Source: an uncultured Alphaproteobacteria bacterium
GTDB lineage: Bacteria > Pseudomonadota > Alphaproteobacteria > Rhodobacterales > Rhodobacteraceae
DNA: 64,000 nucleotides
Direction: 5' to 3'
Assembly (NCBI GenBank): GCA_902574225.1
Contig: CACGMO010000001.1
Span: 62,001 to 126,000 of the forward strand
In this document: in pieces, positions 1 through 9,207 of the stretch
How the letters are laid out: each line of letters starts with the position of its first letter
How positions within the stretch are numbered: the stretch's first letter is position 1
Position numbers and translations under genes: made by a program
Notes under the pieces: generated by a model
Database searches by the model: none
What the model saw: the letters and a program-made list of their open reading frames with translations, nothing else
Told to the model about the DNA's origin: nothing

Positions 1-1
1 G

Positions 2-1279
2 CAAAGCTTTGGTGTCGATCAAAAAGAGCAGCTGAAATCCATATTTCCCAACGTTCATGTGTTAACTTTATCGGCCACACCTATACCGAGGACCTTACAA
101 ATGGCTTTTTCAGGAATTAGAGACCTTTCATTGATTAATACACCTCCAAAAAATAGAATGCCTATTGAAACAAATGTTATTGAGTTTGATCAAGGCACCA
201 TAAGATCTGCTATAATTCGCGAGATCAATAGAGATGGGCAAGTATTTTTTGTCGTCCCAAGAATAAAAGACATTCGTGCAATAGAAGAATTTCTTAATAA
301 TTTTTTGCCTGAAGTTAAATATATGGTCGCCACCGGTAAAACCAGCAATAAAGAATTAGAAAAAACTATTTCAGCTTTTTACTATGGAGAGTTAGATCTT
401 CTTGTTTCGACAAATATTGTTGGGAGTGGTCTTGATGTACAAAGAGCGAACACAATTATCATATATAGAGCAGAGTTATTCGGTTTAAGTCAATTGTATC
501 AAATAAGAGGAAGAGTTGGTCGTTCTAATAAAAGAGCCTTTGCATATTTGATTACTAAAGAAAACACGTTGCTAACAGAAACTGCCAGGAAACGGCTCGA
601 TTTAATAAAAGATTTAAATTCACTAGTATCTGGTTTTACCCTATCTTCTCAAGATCTTGAAATGAGGGGGTCTGGAAATATTTTAGGGGAAGAACAAACT
701 GGACAAGCTAATGAGATAGGGGTCTCGCTATATCAGGAAATGTTACAGAAAACTATTAATTCTTTAAAGTTGAATAAAAATGATCGCGATTATTACAATC
801 TTGAAGAAAATTGGTCTCCTGTGATAAGAATTCCTGTTACTGCAAGGATTCCTGAAAACTATATAAAGGATTCAGCTTTAAGATTGAGTTTCTACCGCAG
901 ACTCTCAAATTTTGAAAGCCAACTGCAATTGGAGTCTTTACTTGCAGAATTGATAGATCGATTTGGAAAAATTCCTAAGGATGTTATTAACTTAGCAAAC
1001 ATTCTAAAAATAAAAGAAAAGTGTAAGTTGCTTGAAATAGAGTCCTTAGAAGTTGGAACTAAAGGTATAACTTTTAAATTCAGAGAAGGAAAAGTTGAAA
1101 ATATCTCTGGTTTATTAGCTTTTATAGAATCAGACAAAGGCAACATAAAACCTTCTAATGACAAATTATTCATTAAAATGAATAAAGGAAACTTATTAAA
1201 ATTATCTTTTAATGTCTTGAAAAATATGGAGAAATTTCTGAAAAAAGAAGCGCCTTCGAAAGAAGGCGCTAGTTATTGA
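2..1279 (+). CDS. mfd: Transcription-repair coupling factor Mfd, C-terminal part (5' truncated by window)
   Basis: Frame open from base 2: QSFGVDQKEQLKSIFPNVHVLTLSATPIPRTLQMAFSGIRDLSLI..., helicase motifs GSGLDVQRANTIII and QLYQIRGRVGRS typical of Mfd. Confidence 0.95.
   Translation, partial: QSFGVDQKEQLKSIFPNVHVLTLSATPIPRTLQMAFSGIRDLSLINTPPKNRMPIETNVIEFDQGTIRSAIIREINRDGQVFFVVPRIKDIRAIEEFLNNFLPEVKYMVATGKTSNKELEKTISAFYYGELDLLVSTNIVGSGLDVQRANTIIIYRAELFGLSQLYQIRGRVGRSNKRAFAYLITKENTLLTETARKRLDLIKDLNSLVSGFTLSSQDLEMRGSGNILGEEQTGQANEIGVSLYQEMLQKTINSLKLNKNDRDYYNLEENWSPVIRIPVTARIPENYIKDSALRLSFYRRLSNFESQLQLESLLAELIDRFGKIPKDVINLANILKIKEKCKLLEIESLEVGTKGITFKFREGKVENISGLLAFIESDKGNIKPSNDKLFIKMNKGNLLKLSFNVLKNMEKFLKKEAPSKEGASY
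1249..1270 (-). terminator. Rho-independent terminator for the leftward DUF502 transcript, embedded in the mfd 3' coding end
   Basis: AGCGCCTTC-GAAA-GAAGGCGCT perfect 9-bp stem; read on the minus strand it is followed by TCTTTTTT. Confidence 0.7.
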
Positions 1280-1358
1280 GGCAGGTTTCATACAGGCAAG
1301 AAACCTATCGAGCAGTTTTGTTAGTGTACTAAAAAGACAAAAAAAATCCAACTTTTTT

Positions 1359-1979
1359 TTACTTTTTCTCCGGCATAACTAGTCCTGCTGAAATTATAAG
1401 TTTAGCCGCGTCTTCAACTGTCATATCCAGCATAATTATGTCATCTTTGGGTACAAATAACATAAAGCCAGATGTTGGGTTTGGCGTAGTTGGTAAAAAA
1501 ACTGTAACAAGAGAGCCTCGATTAATTTTTTGCTTAATTTCACCATATGTTTCCGTTGAGATAAAAGCTACCGCCCATACGCCTTTTCTAGGGTATTCAA
1601 CAAGGCATGGCTGCTTAAAATTTGTACCATCAGGTTTGAAAACAGCTTGGATTATTTGTTTAATTGAGTTATATACCGTCCTCACAATGGGTGTTCTTAA
1701 AAGAATCTTTTCTCCTAAATTGATGGCTTGTCTTCCTATTAACCCTGATGCTAGTGATCCAATAAAAGTAGTTACAATTAAAAATAAAATTACACCCAGC
1801 CCAGGAATATAAATTTCAAACAAGTCTAAGGGATTATATTTTGGTGGAATAATAGGAATTATGACTTTGTCGATAAAGGCTATAACACTCCAAACCAGGT
1901 AAACTGTAAGAACGATAGGTATTAGAACAACTAATCCAGTTAGAAAATCCCGTCGTAATTTTTGAAAAAGTTTTCCCAT
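1359..1979 (-). CDS. DUF502 family membrane protein
   Basis: MGKLFQKLRRDFLTGLVVLIPIVLTVYLVW..., RTPIVRTVYNSIKQ, FLPTTPNPTSGFMLFVP signature. Confidence 0.9.
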   Translation of the reverse strand: MGKLFQKLRRDFLTGLVVLIPIVLTVYLVWSVIAFIDKVIIPIIPPKYNPLDLFEIYIPGLGVILFLIVTTFIGSLASGLIGRQAINLGEKILLRTPIVRTVYNSIKQIIQAVFKPDGTNFKQPCLVEYPRKGVWAVAFISTETYGEIKQKINRGSLVTVFLPTTPNPTSGFMLFVPKDDIIMLDMTVEDAAKLIISAGLVMPEKK

Positions 1980-2004
1980 ATTTAAGCCCTCCGTTTATTT
2001 TTTA

Positions 2005-2937
2005 TCAATAATCCAGAGCTTTAGCAACTTTAGCACCCAGCATTGCATTATTTTTTATAAGTTCAATATTTGAAAGGAGCGTGTTTCCATCCGTCTTTTC
2101 AACCAAATACTTCAATAGGCTTGGGGTAAGTTCTTTTCCAGTTATATTGGAGTTTTTTAGTTCCATAACTCCATTTAATATTAAAGGTTCTAAGTACCTT
2201 TGGTCCAGAGAATACTTTTTCGGTATTGGGTTGCATAGCAAGTATCCATTGCAACAATTTACGCTTCTTGCAATTGAGTAAATTTTTGCAATTGCTTCTG
2301 GGCTATCTACTCGGTGAGTAGATCGCAATTTTGTGTCTCGATACCAAAAAGCGGGTAAATTATTTTGTCTGTAAGAAAACGCAGGGATTGATAGTGTTTC
2401 TAGTAACTCATAAGTTTTTGAGATGTCTAGGATTGTTTTTGGGCCCGCGCAAACAGTAATTATTCCGGATTCTTTTATGGCTTGGAGGTCTGATGATACA
2501 TCCATGCTTTCAGAGACGTCCCTATGAACTCCTCCAATCCCGCCAGTAACGAATACGGAGATTGAGGCTAACTTACATATTCTAAGCGAGCCTGAAACGG
2601 TAGTTCCACCTGGCTTTTTTGAAAAAATTGTACTGTCTAGATTGATGCTAGATACTTTCTCTACATTTCGAAATTTAGCAAAAGCGTCTAGAATTTCAGG
2701 GTCGAGGCCAATCTGAATTTTTCCATCTAGTATAGCCAGTGTCGCTGGCTGAACACCCTCATCTCTTATTATTCCTTCAATATCTTTCGCCATTTCTAGT
2801 GATTCGGGATAAGGCATTCCATGGGAAATTATAGAACTCTCTAACGCAACCAGTGGAATTTTGTTATCAATCGCCTTTAATACTTCCCGCGAGCATTTAA
2901 TTAGATGTTTATTCTTATTTATAAAGTTTTTAATCAT
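2005..2937 (-). CDS. psuG: Pseudouridine-5'-phosphate glycosidase
   Basis: VALESSIISHGMPYPESLEMAKDIEGIIRDEGVQPATLAILDGKIQIGL; FVTGGIGGVHRD. Confidence 0.93.
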   Translation of the reverse strand: MIKNFINKNKHLIKCSREVLKAIDNKIPLVALESSIISHGMPYPESLEMAKDIEGIIRDEGVQPATLAILDGKIQIGLDPEILDAFAKFRNVEKVSSINLDSTIFSKKPGGTTVSGSLRICKLASISVFVTGGIGGVHRDVSESMDVSSDLQAIKESGIITVCAGPKTILDISKTYELLETLSIPAFSYRQNNLPAFWYRDTKLRSTHRVDSPEAIAKIYSIARSVNCCNGYLLCNPIPKKYSLDQRYLEPLILNGVMELKNSNITGKELTPSLLKYLVEKTDGNTLLSNIELIKNNAMLGAKVAKALDY

Positions 2938-3856
2938 TAGCTTGTAAGTAGTTCTGTGTTTTTCTATTTGCTGCGTACAAGCTTTTCTTGAGGCTTGCTG
3001 ACGGGTTCAATTCTTTGTAGGATAGAAAATAAGCAAAGAATGCGTCACCTGCCCCCAATCTTGAGTAAGTACCTCTAATGACTTCTGGTTGAACTTTTGC
3101 AACTTCTTCATTTGAAACACCACATGCGATATTTGGACCATCGGTAACGATAGTCAAACAGGTCTCAGTTCTTATTTTTTTGAAAATAGCATTTGATGCG
3201 TCCATGGCATTTTTTAATTTTTTTGAATCTATTAAGATATTCGCTTCCTTAAGGTTAATAAAAAGATTAAATCCTTTAAAATAAATTGCATCATTTTTAA
3301 ATTCTGCCAGTTTTAAAAAATTAGCAGGTATGAAATATTTGGTAAAAATTTCTTCACTTGCCTCTTCTTTAACGTAGTCTAAAAACTCTCTTGTACAATT
3401 ACCATCAAAAATAAAAATTGCATCACTATTTTCATCTTTGTGTGCTAGACATATTTGAGAGAAATGTTCAATTATATCACGTTGGCCCGATAAAAAAGTA
3501 CTTGATGAATTTATTGATCCAAATATTTCTCCATTTTTTGTTTCAATAGATAAATATTTGTCATTTTGATTTCCCTTTATTAACAGATATTTTGTATTGA
3601 TATTATGTTCTTCAAGTGTCGTTAATATTAATCTGGTTTTCTCATTTTTACCGATTACGGAGACCAAATTTAATTCATAACTTTGTTTATTAAGGATTTT
3701 TGAGAGGCCTAAAGCTATGTTGAAAGCTACTCCCCCTGGTCGCTCATTTATAAAACCAGAACAATCTTTCCCTTTACTTATTGGCTCTGAAGGCTTTCCT
3801 ACGATATCCCACATAGTACAGCCAAATATGTAAATTTTTTTTTTAGATAACGACAT
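2930..3856 (-). CDS. PfkB-family carbohydrate kinase, probable pseudouridine kinase
   Basis: GGVAFNIALGLSK N-terminal motif and RLGAGDAFFAYFL PfkB C-terminal motif; overlaps psuG by 8 nt. Confidence 0.85.
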   Translation of the reverse strand: MSLSKKKIYIFGCTMWDIVGKPSEPISKGKDCSGFINERPGGVAFNIALGLSKILNKQSYELNLVSVIGKNEKTRLILTTLEEHNINTKYLLIKGNQNDKYLSIETKNGEIFGSINSSSTFLSGQRDIIEHFSQICLAHKDENSDAIFIFDGNCTREFLDYVKEEASEEIFTKYFIPANFLKLAEFKNDAIYFKGFNLFINLKEANILIDSKKLKNAMDASNAIFKKIRTETCLTIVTDGPNIACGVSNEEVAKVQPEVIRGTYSRLGAGDAFFAYFLSYKELNPSASLKKSLYAANRKTQNYLQAND

Positions 3857-3960
3857 TCAATAATTGTAGAAAAAGTAGATTTAAAATAAATAAATAAATT
3901 CTTGATATTACCTCAATGATGCCTTAAAAAAACAAAAAAATTCGCAAACGCATAGAAAAT

Positions 3961-4001
3961 TTCGGTCCATATCTTGGAGAGTGCGTTAAGGCAAAACCGA
4001 A
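3961..4001 (+). promoter_or_regulatory. Candidate structured leader of rpsB
   Basis: TTCGGT (3961-3966) / ACCGAA (3996-4001) inverted repeat immediately upstream of the rpsB ribosome-binding region. Confidence 0.35.
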
Positions 4002-4013
4002 AAGGAAAATAGA

Positions 4014-4976
4014 ATGAATTTACCAAGTTATAATATCAGACAGCTTTTAGAGGCTGGAGTGCATTTTGGTCATCAAACCCACCGCTGGAACCCATTGATG
4101 GATGAGTACATATACGGCTCAAGAAACGGAATACACATTTTAGATCTTACTCAAACGCTTACGATGCTGGATAATGCTCTTAGTGAGATACATAAGATGG
4201 TCGCCAAAGGCGGTAGTATTTTATTTGTCGGAACGAAACGCCAAGCGCAACAGTCTATTGCAGAAGCTGCATCCAAGTGCGCTCAGTATTATATAAACTA
4301 CAGATGGCTTGGAGGCACGTTGACGAATTGGAATACAGTATCAAATTCAATTCTTAGGTTAAAGGACCTTGAGGCATTTGACGAAAATCAGCTCTCCCTT
4401 TTCACAAAAAAGGAGAGGCTAAATATAGAAAAGGAACATCAAAAGCTAAACTTATCACTCGGTGGTATAAAGGATATGAAAAATATACCTGACATGCTCT
4501 TTGTCATTGATACTAATAAAGAGGCCATAGCAATAAAAGAAGCAAAAAAAATCGGCATACCTGTTGTAGCAATACTGGATTCGAACTCTTCCACTGATGG
4601 AGTTGATTTCCCAATACCTGGTAATGATGATGCTTCAAGAGCAATATCTCTGTATTGCGATTTAGTGAGTAAAACTATTTTAGATGGTATGGAGTCGCAG
4701 TTAGGCTCTGCTGGTATTGATCTAGGTGAAGCTCAAACGCCATTATCTGAAGACTTGCCTGAAGAAAAAGTGTTGGAGCAGGAAGTTGCTGGTGAATTTA
4801 TACCGGAAGATAAAAAAGAGGCTGATGAACCTAAAGCACATTCTAGCGAGGCGAAAGCAGAACATAAAAGTTCCGATGGCGCAGAAGACACGTCGAAAGT
4901 CGGTGTTTCAGAAAAATCACAGGACAAAGTCAAAGCCAACGTTAGTCCTAAGACTGAAATACCCGCAGAGAAGTGA
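4014..4976 (+). CDS. rpsB: 30S ribosomal protein S2 with long charged C-terminal extension
   Basis: [38 protein letters not shown] start. Confidence 0.98.
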   Translation: MNLPSYNIRQLLEAGVHFGHQTHRWNPLMDEYIYGSRNGIHILDLTQTLTMLDNALSEIHKMVAKGGSILFVGTKRQAQQSIAEAASKCAQYYINYRWLGGTLTNWNTVSNSILRLKDLEAFDENQLSLFTKKERLNIEKEHQKLNLSLGGIKDMKNIPDMLFVIDTNKEAIAIKEAKKIGIPVVAILDSNSSTDGVDFPIPGNDDASRAISLYCDLVSKTILDGMESQLGSAGIDLGEAQTPLSEDLPEEKVLEQEVAGEFIPEDKKEADEPKAHSSEAKAEHKSSDGAEDTSKVGVSEKSQDKVKANVSPKTEIPAEK

Positions 4977-5011
4977 AAAATGTCGAGCAATAATAATCAA
5001 AGGAGAATAAA

Positions 5012-5884
5012 TTGATATCAGCTTTATTGGTTAAAGAACTTAGAGAAAAGTCAGGAGCAGGTATGATGGATGCGAAAAAAGCTCTCCTAGAAACAAATGG
5101 CGATTTAGACGCTGCCCAAGATTGGCTAAGAACAAAAGGACTTCTTAAGGCAGAAAAAAAATCGTCAAGAGTTGCGGCAGATGGTTTGGTTGGAGTAAGA
5201 GTTCATGAAAATGAAGGCATGATGATTGAACTGAACTCAGAGACGGATTTTGTTGCAACAAATAAAGAGTTTACTGATTTAGTAGATCTAATTTTGGATG
5301 AAGGGTTTGGAATAGTGGACAAGGATAAACTTTTGAATAAGAGTGTTTCAGGAAAAAATATTCAAGAGATTATCAATAACAAAATAGCCACAATTGGAGA
5401 AAACATTAGTTTGAGACGAGTAATTAGTGTTAAAGGTTCAAATATTTATTCTTATTTACATAATTCGGTTTCAAAGAACTGTGGAAAAATAGGTGTTCTA
5501 GTTTCTTTACAGGGAAATAAAGATGATGATTTTGGAAAAAAGTTAGCGATGCATATAGCTGCAACATCTCCATTGGCGATGTCTGAGAATGATCTAGATT
5601 CTGATCTTGTTGATAGAGAGAAAAAGATTATTTCTGAGCAGCTTATTTCAGAAGGAAAGCCAGCTGATATTGCAGAAAAGATTCTGTCAGGAAAACTTAA
5701 AAAATTCTATGAGGAAAACACCTTGCTAAACCAAAAATTTGTAATGGATCCAGACTCTTCGATTAAACACGTTCTAGAAAAAAATAACCAAGTGTTAATA
5801 AATTTTGTCAGATTTAAGGTTGGAGAGGGTATTGACAAGAAAGAAAGTGACTTTGCTACAGAAGTTAAAGATATAGTTAATTAG
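5012..5884 (+). CDS. tsf: Elongation factor Ts
   Basis: TTG start; ALLVKELREKSGAGMMDAKKAL; follows rpsB. Confidence 0.97.
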   Translation: MISALLVKELREKSGAGMMDAKKALLETNGDLDAAQDWLRTKGLLKAEKKSSRVAADGLVGVRVHENEGMMIELNSETDFVATNKEFTDLVDLILDEGFGIVDKDKLLNKSVSGKNIQEIINNKIATIGENISLRRVISVKGSNIYSYLHNSVSKNCGKIGVLVSLQGNKDDDFGKKLAMHIAATSPLAMSENDLDSDLVDREKKIISEQLISEGKPADIAEKILSGKLKKFYEENTLLNQKFVMDPDSSIKHVLEKNNQVLINFVRFKVGEGIDKKESDFATEVKDIVN

Positions 5885-5898
5885 TAGGCTAATTAAGG

Positions 5899-6615
5899 TT
5901 GACAAAAACAAGTCGATATAAGCGAATATTACTTAAAATATCTGGTGAAGCTTTAATGGGAGAATTGAAGGTGGGTTTACATCCACCAACGGTAAATAAA
6001 ATAGCTTCGGAAATAAAAAAGGTCCACGACAAGGGCATTGAGGTATGCCTAGTTATAGGTGGAGGTAATATTTTTCGTGGTCTACAAGGTAGTGCGCAGG
6101 GGATGGAAAGAACAACTGCAGACTATATGGGCATGTTAGCAACTGTAATGAACTCACTAGCTATGCAATCAGAGTTAGAAAAGTTAAATGTGCATACAAG
6201 GGTAATATCAGCAATACCTATGGATCAAATTTGTGAGCCGTATATTCGAAGAAGAGCTGTTAGACATTTAGAAAAAAATAGAGTTTGTATATTTGCCGCT
6301 GGTACAGGAAATCCATATTTTACAACTGATACGGCCGCAACTTTAAGAGCAATAGAAATGAAATGTGAAGCTATTTTTAAAGCTACTAAGGTTGATGGTA
6401 TATATGACAAAGACCCAATTTTAAACCCAGAAGCAAAATACATTGAAAAAATTACCTACGACACTGCATTACAAGAGAATTTGAAAGTAATGGATGCAAG
6501 TGCAATAGCTTTAGCTAGAGATAACTGTATTCCTATCATTGTTTTTTCTTTGTTTGAAACTGATGATTTTTTGAGTATTGTTGAAGGTATAGGCCGGTTT
6601 TCATTGGTAAGTTAA
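5899..6615 (+). CDS. pyrH: UMP kinase
   Basis: TTG start; YKRILLKISGEALMGE, VIGGGNIFRG. Confidence 0.97.
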   Translation: MTKTSRYKRILLKISGEALMGELKVGLHPPTVNKIASEIKKVHDKGIEVCLVIGGGNIFRGLQGSAQGMERTTADYMGMLATVMNSLAMQSELEKLNVHTRVISAIPMDQICEPYIRRRAVRHLEKNRVCIFAAGTGNPYFTTDTAATLRAIEMKCEAIFKATKVDGIYDKDPILNPEAKYIEKITYDTALQENLKVMDASAIALARDNCIPIIVFSLFETDDFLSIVEGIGRFSLVS

Positions 6616-6619
6616 CTAA

Positions 6620-7180
6620 ATGAATGAATTAAATTTAGACATTAGTGATATTGAAAAAAGAATGTCAGGAGCTATAACTTCTTTAAAAAACGACTTTCTT
6701 TCTCTACGAACAGGTAGAGCATCTTCTTCAATGCTTGATCCCGTCCTAGTAGAGGTGTACGGGTCAAAGCTTCCATTAAATCAATGTGCTACAATAACTG
6801 TTCCTGAATCAAGAGTACTGTCAGTTAACGTTTGGGACGTCAACAATGTGAATATGGTCGAGAAAGCTCTTATAAACTCGGGACTCGGGCTAACACCTCA
6901 AACTGAAGGAAACTTTATTAGATTAATAATTCCTGAATTAAACGAGGAAAGAAGGAAAGAACTTGCGAAACTTGCAGCAACTTACGCTGAGAATGCAAAA
7001 ATAGCAATTAGAAATGTCAGGAAAGATGGTATGGATAAAATCAAAAGACTTCGTGCTGAAGGCATGTCTGAAGACGAGGCTCAAATTTGGAGTGACGATA
7101 TTCAAGAATTGACTAATAAAATGACTGTTTCCGTTGAGGAATTACAGAAAGAAAAACAATCAGAGATTGTAACGTTTTGA
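6620..7180 (+). CDS. frr: Ribosome recycling factor
   Basis: LKNDFLSLRTGRASSSMLDPVLVEVYGSKLPLNQ. Confidence 0.97.
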   Translation: MNELNLDISDIEKRMSGAITSLKNDFLSLRTGRASSSMLDPVLVEVYGSKLPLNQCATITVPESRVLSVNVWDVNNVNMVEKALINSGLGLTPQTEGNFIRLIIPELNEERRKELAKLAATYAENAKIAIRNVRKDGMDKIKRLRAEGMSEDEAQIWSDDIQELTNKMTVSVEELQKEKQSEIVTF

Positions 7181-7210
7181 ACTATAAATTCATAGGCGTA
7201 TATATTACAC

Positions 7211-7993
7211 GTGCGGTTTGTGTTTGAGGATCTGAAATTACGAACTCTATCTGCATTGATATTGTTACTAATTCTTTTTCTATTTGCAGTAATTGCTCCA
7301 TTTTTACTCACGCCCTCTTTATATATTTTAAATATAATGTTTCTACGGGAGCTATTTAGGATTTACAGTTTCAAAAAAGAGCCAAATATTTTCAATTTAA
7401 GTCTAATAGCTATTTGTATTTTTCCTCTATATTTCGCACAAGATTTTTTAATGATGACCATTTTTTTGAATGGCTGTTTGTTTTTTTTAATCTTTTATTT
7501 ATCTAAATCGATAGGCTTAGGACTTTTTATAGTTTATGTGAACTTATCAATTTCCTTTTTATTAAGTTTGCTTGTGTCATCAACAGAGATTGGTGGTGAG
7601 GGTTTTTTTGTCGTTTTAGTGCTAGCAGTCGCTTTTGCCGATATAGGGGGTTATTTTGGTGGCCGTATTATTGGAGGTCCAAAGGTCTTTGAAAAAATTA
7701 GTCCTAACAAAACATGGGCTGGAATATTTCTTGGTTGGATAACAGTAATTACTTTTTATTATATACTGAAAGCTTTTAATTTATTTGTCTCAGATTTCTT
7801 TGTTTTTGTTTTTTTTGGCATTGCATTGTCATCACAAGTAGGGGACTTTATAGAGAGCTACATTAAAAGAAATTTAGGTGTAAAGGATACTGGAAATATA
7901 ATACCTGGACACGGTGGATTGCTAGATAGATTTGATGGTCTTATATTTGCAAGTTTTTTTGTTAAATTTGTTGATTTTTTTCTGATAAAATGA
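7211..7993 (+). CDS. cdsA: Phosphatidate cytidylyltransferase
   Basis: SPNKTWAGIFLGW, SSQVGDFIESYIKRNLGVKDTGNIIPGHGGLLDRFDGLIFA signature. Confidence 0.95.
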   Translation: MRFVFEDLKLRTLSALILLLILFLFAVIAPFLLTPSLYILNIMFLRELFRIYSFKKEPNIFNLSLIAICIFPLYFAQDFLMMTIFLNGCLFFLIFYLSKSIGLGLFIVYVNLSISFLLSLLVSSTEIGGEGFFVVLVLAVAFADIGGYFGGRIIGGPKVFEKISPNKTWAGIFLGWITVITFYYILKAFNLFVSDFFVFVFFGIALSSQVGDFIESYIKRNLGVKDTGNIIPGHGGLLDRFDGLIFASFFVKFVDFFLIK

Positions 7994-9153
7994 CTAAAAA
8001 AAGGATCAACATATTTGGGACTTCTGGGTCGATAGGGCAGAGTACTTTAAATGTTTTGCGTGAACGTAAAGAGTTATATGATTTTATTGCTTTCTCTGCA
8101 TTTAATAACGTCGATCAGCTAATAGCTGATTGCCTTGAATTTAAACCTCGGTACGCAAATATTGGTGATGAAAAACATTTTTTGAAACTAAAAGATGCAC
8201 TTTTTGATACCGACATTATTTTAAGCTATGGGAAAAAATCTCTTTTAGATCTAGCCAGCATAGAAGTTGATTGGTCCATGTCTGCGATTATCGGCTTTGC
8301 CGGAGTAGAAGTTTCTCTCCGATGTGCAGAATATTCGAACGTTTTAGCCTTGGCAAACAAAGAAACGCTCGTTTGTGCAGGAAGTTTGTTATTATCTCTA
8401 TGTAAGACAAACAATACTAAGCTAATACCAGTCGATAGTGAACATAGTGCTATATTCCAGTGCCTAGAGGGAGAGCGCAGGAAAGACTTAAAAAGCATAA
8501 CTCTTACCGCTAGTGGTGGTCCATTTAGAGATTGGAGCTTAAAAAAAATGAAGTCTGCAACACTTAAGCAAGCACTAAAGCATCCGAACTGGAGTATGGG
8601 GACAAGAATAACCATCGATAGCGCATCAATGTTCAATAAAGCATTAGAATTAATTGAAGCAATGCATTTATTTGAACTTAAATTTTCTGAAGTACAAGTA
8701 ATAATTCATCCCCAGTCAATAATTCATTCAATGGTAAATTTTAACGATGGAACTACATTGGCACAAATGTCCTTACCTGATATGAGAGGCCCAATTAGCT
8801 ACTCACTCAATTATCCAAAAAGATTAAAAATTGATTTAGAAAGCATTGATTTTACAAAAATAAATGCCCTAGAATTTCAGGAACCTGATATTGAAAAGTT
8901 TCCTGCATTAGATATTGTAGAAAAGGTTGGAAAAAATTTAAATCTAGGTGTTATATTTAACGCAGCAAAGGAAATAGCTTTGGATAGGTTTATATCAGGA
9001 GAAATAGGCTTTTTAGACATGGCTTACTTGGTAGAAAAAACCCTTGAAGAAAGTTCATTGATAACTAGACTGATGGAAGCACCCCAAACTGTTCCAGAAA
9101 TCTTAGAATTAAATGAACTTACAAGGGGAATCGCAAAAAAATTAAAGTTTTAG
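7990..9153 (+). CDS. dxr: 1-deoxy-D-xylulose 5-phosphate reductoisomerase
   Basis: INIFGTSGSIGQSTLNVL; LANKETLVCAGSLL; PVDSEHSAIFQCL. Confidence 0.97.
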   Translation: MTKKRINIFGTSGSIGQSTLNVLRERKELYDFIAFSAFNNVDQLIADCLEFKPRYANIGDEKHFLKLKDALFDTDIILSYGKKSLLDLASIEVDWSMSAIIGFAGVEVSLRCAEYSNVLALANKETLVCAGSLLLSLCKTNNTKLIPVDSEHSAIFQCLEGERRKDLKSITLTASGGPFRDWSLKKMKSATLKQALKHPNWSMGTRITIDSASMFNKALELIEAMHLFELKFSEVQVIIHPQSIIHSMVNFNDGTTLAQMSLPDMRGPISYSLNYPKRLKIDLESIDFTKINALEFQEPDIEKFPALDIVEKVGKNLNLGVIFNAAKEIALDRFISGEIGFLDMAYLVEKTLEESSLITRLMEAPQTVPEILELNELTRGIAKKLKF

Positions 9154-9207
9154 GAGCAGAGTATCTTTATATTTCAGTTTTTATCAATAGTATTTGCATT
9201 TGGTATA

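Noticed and set aside
4726-5010. 94-aa ORF overlapping the 3' end of rpsB in another frame
   Set aside because: Lysine/arginine-rich low-complexity translation expected from the shadow frame of the charged rpsB tail; no SD or family signal.
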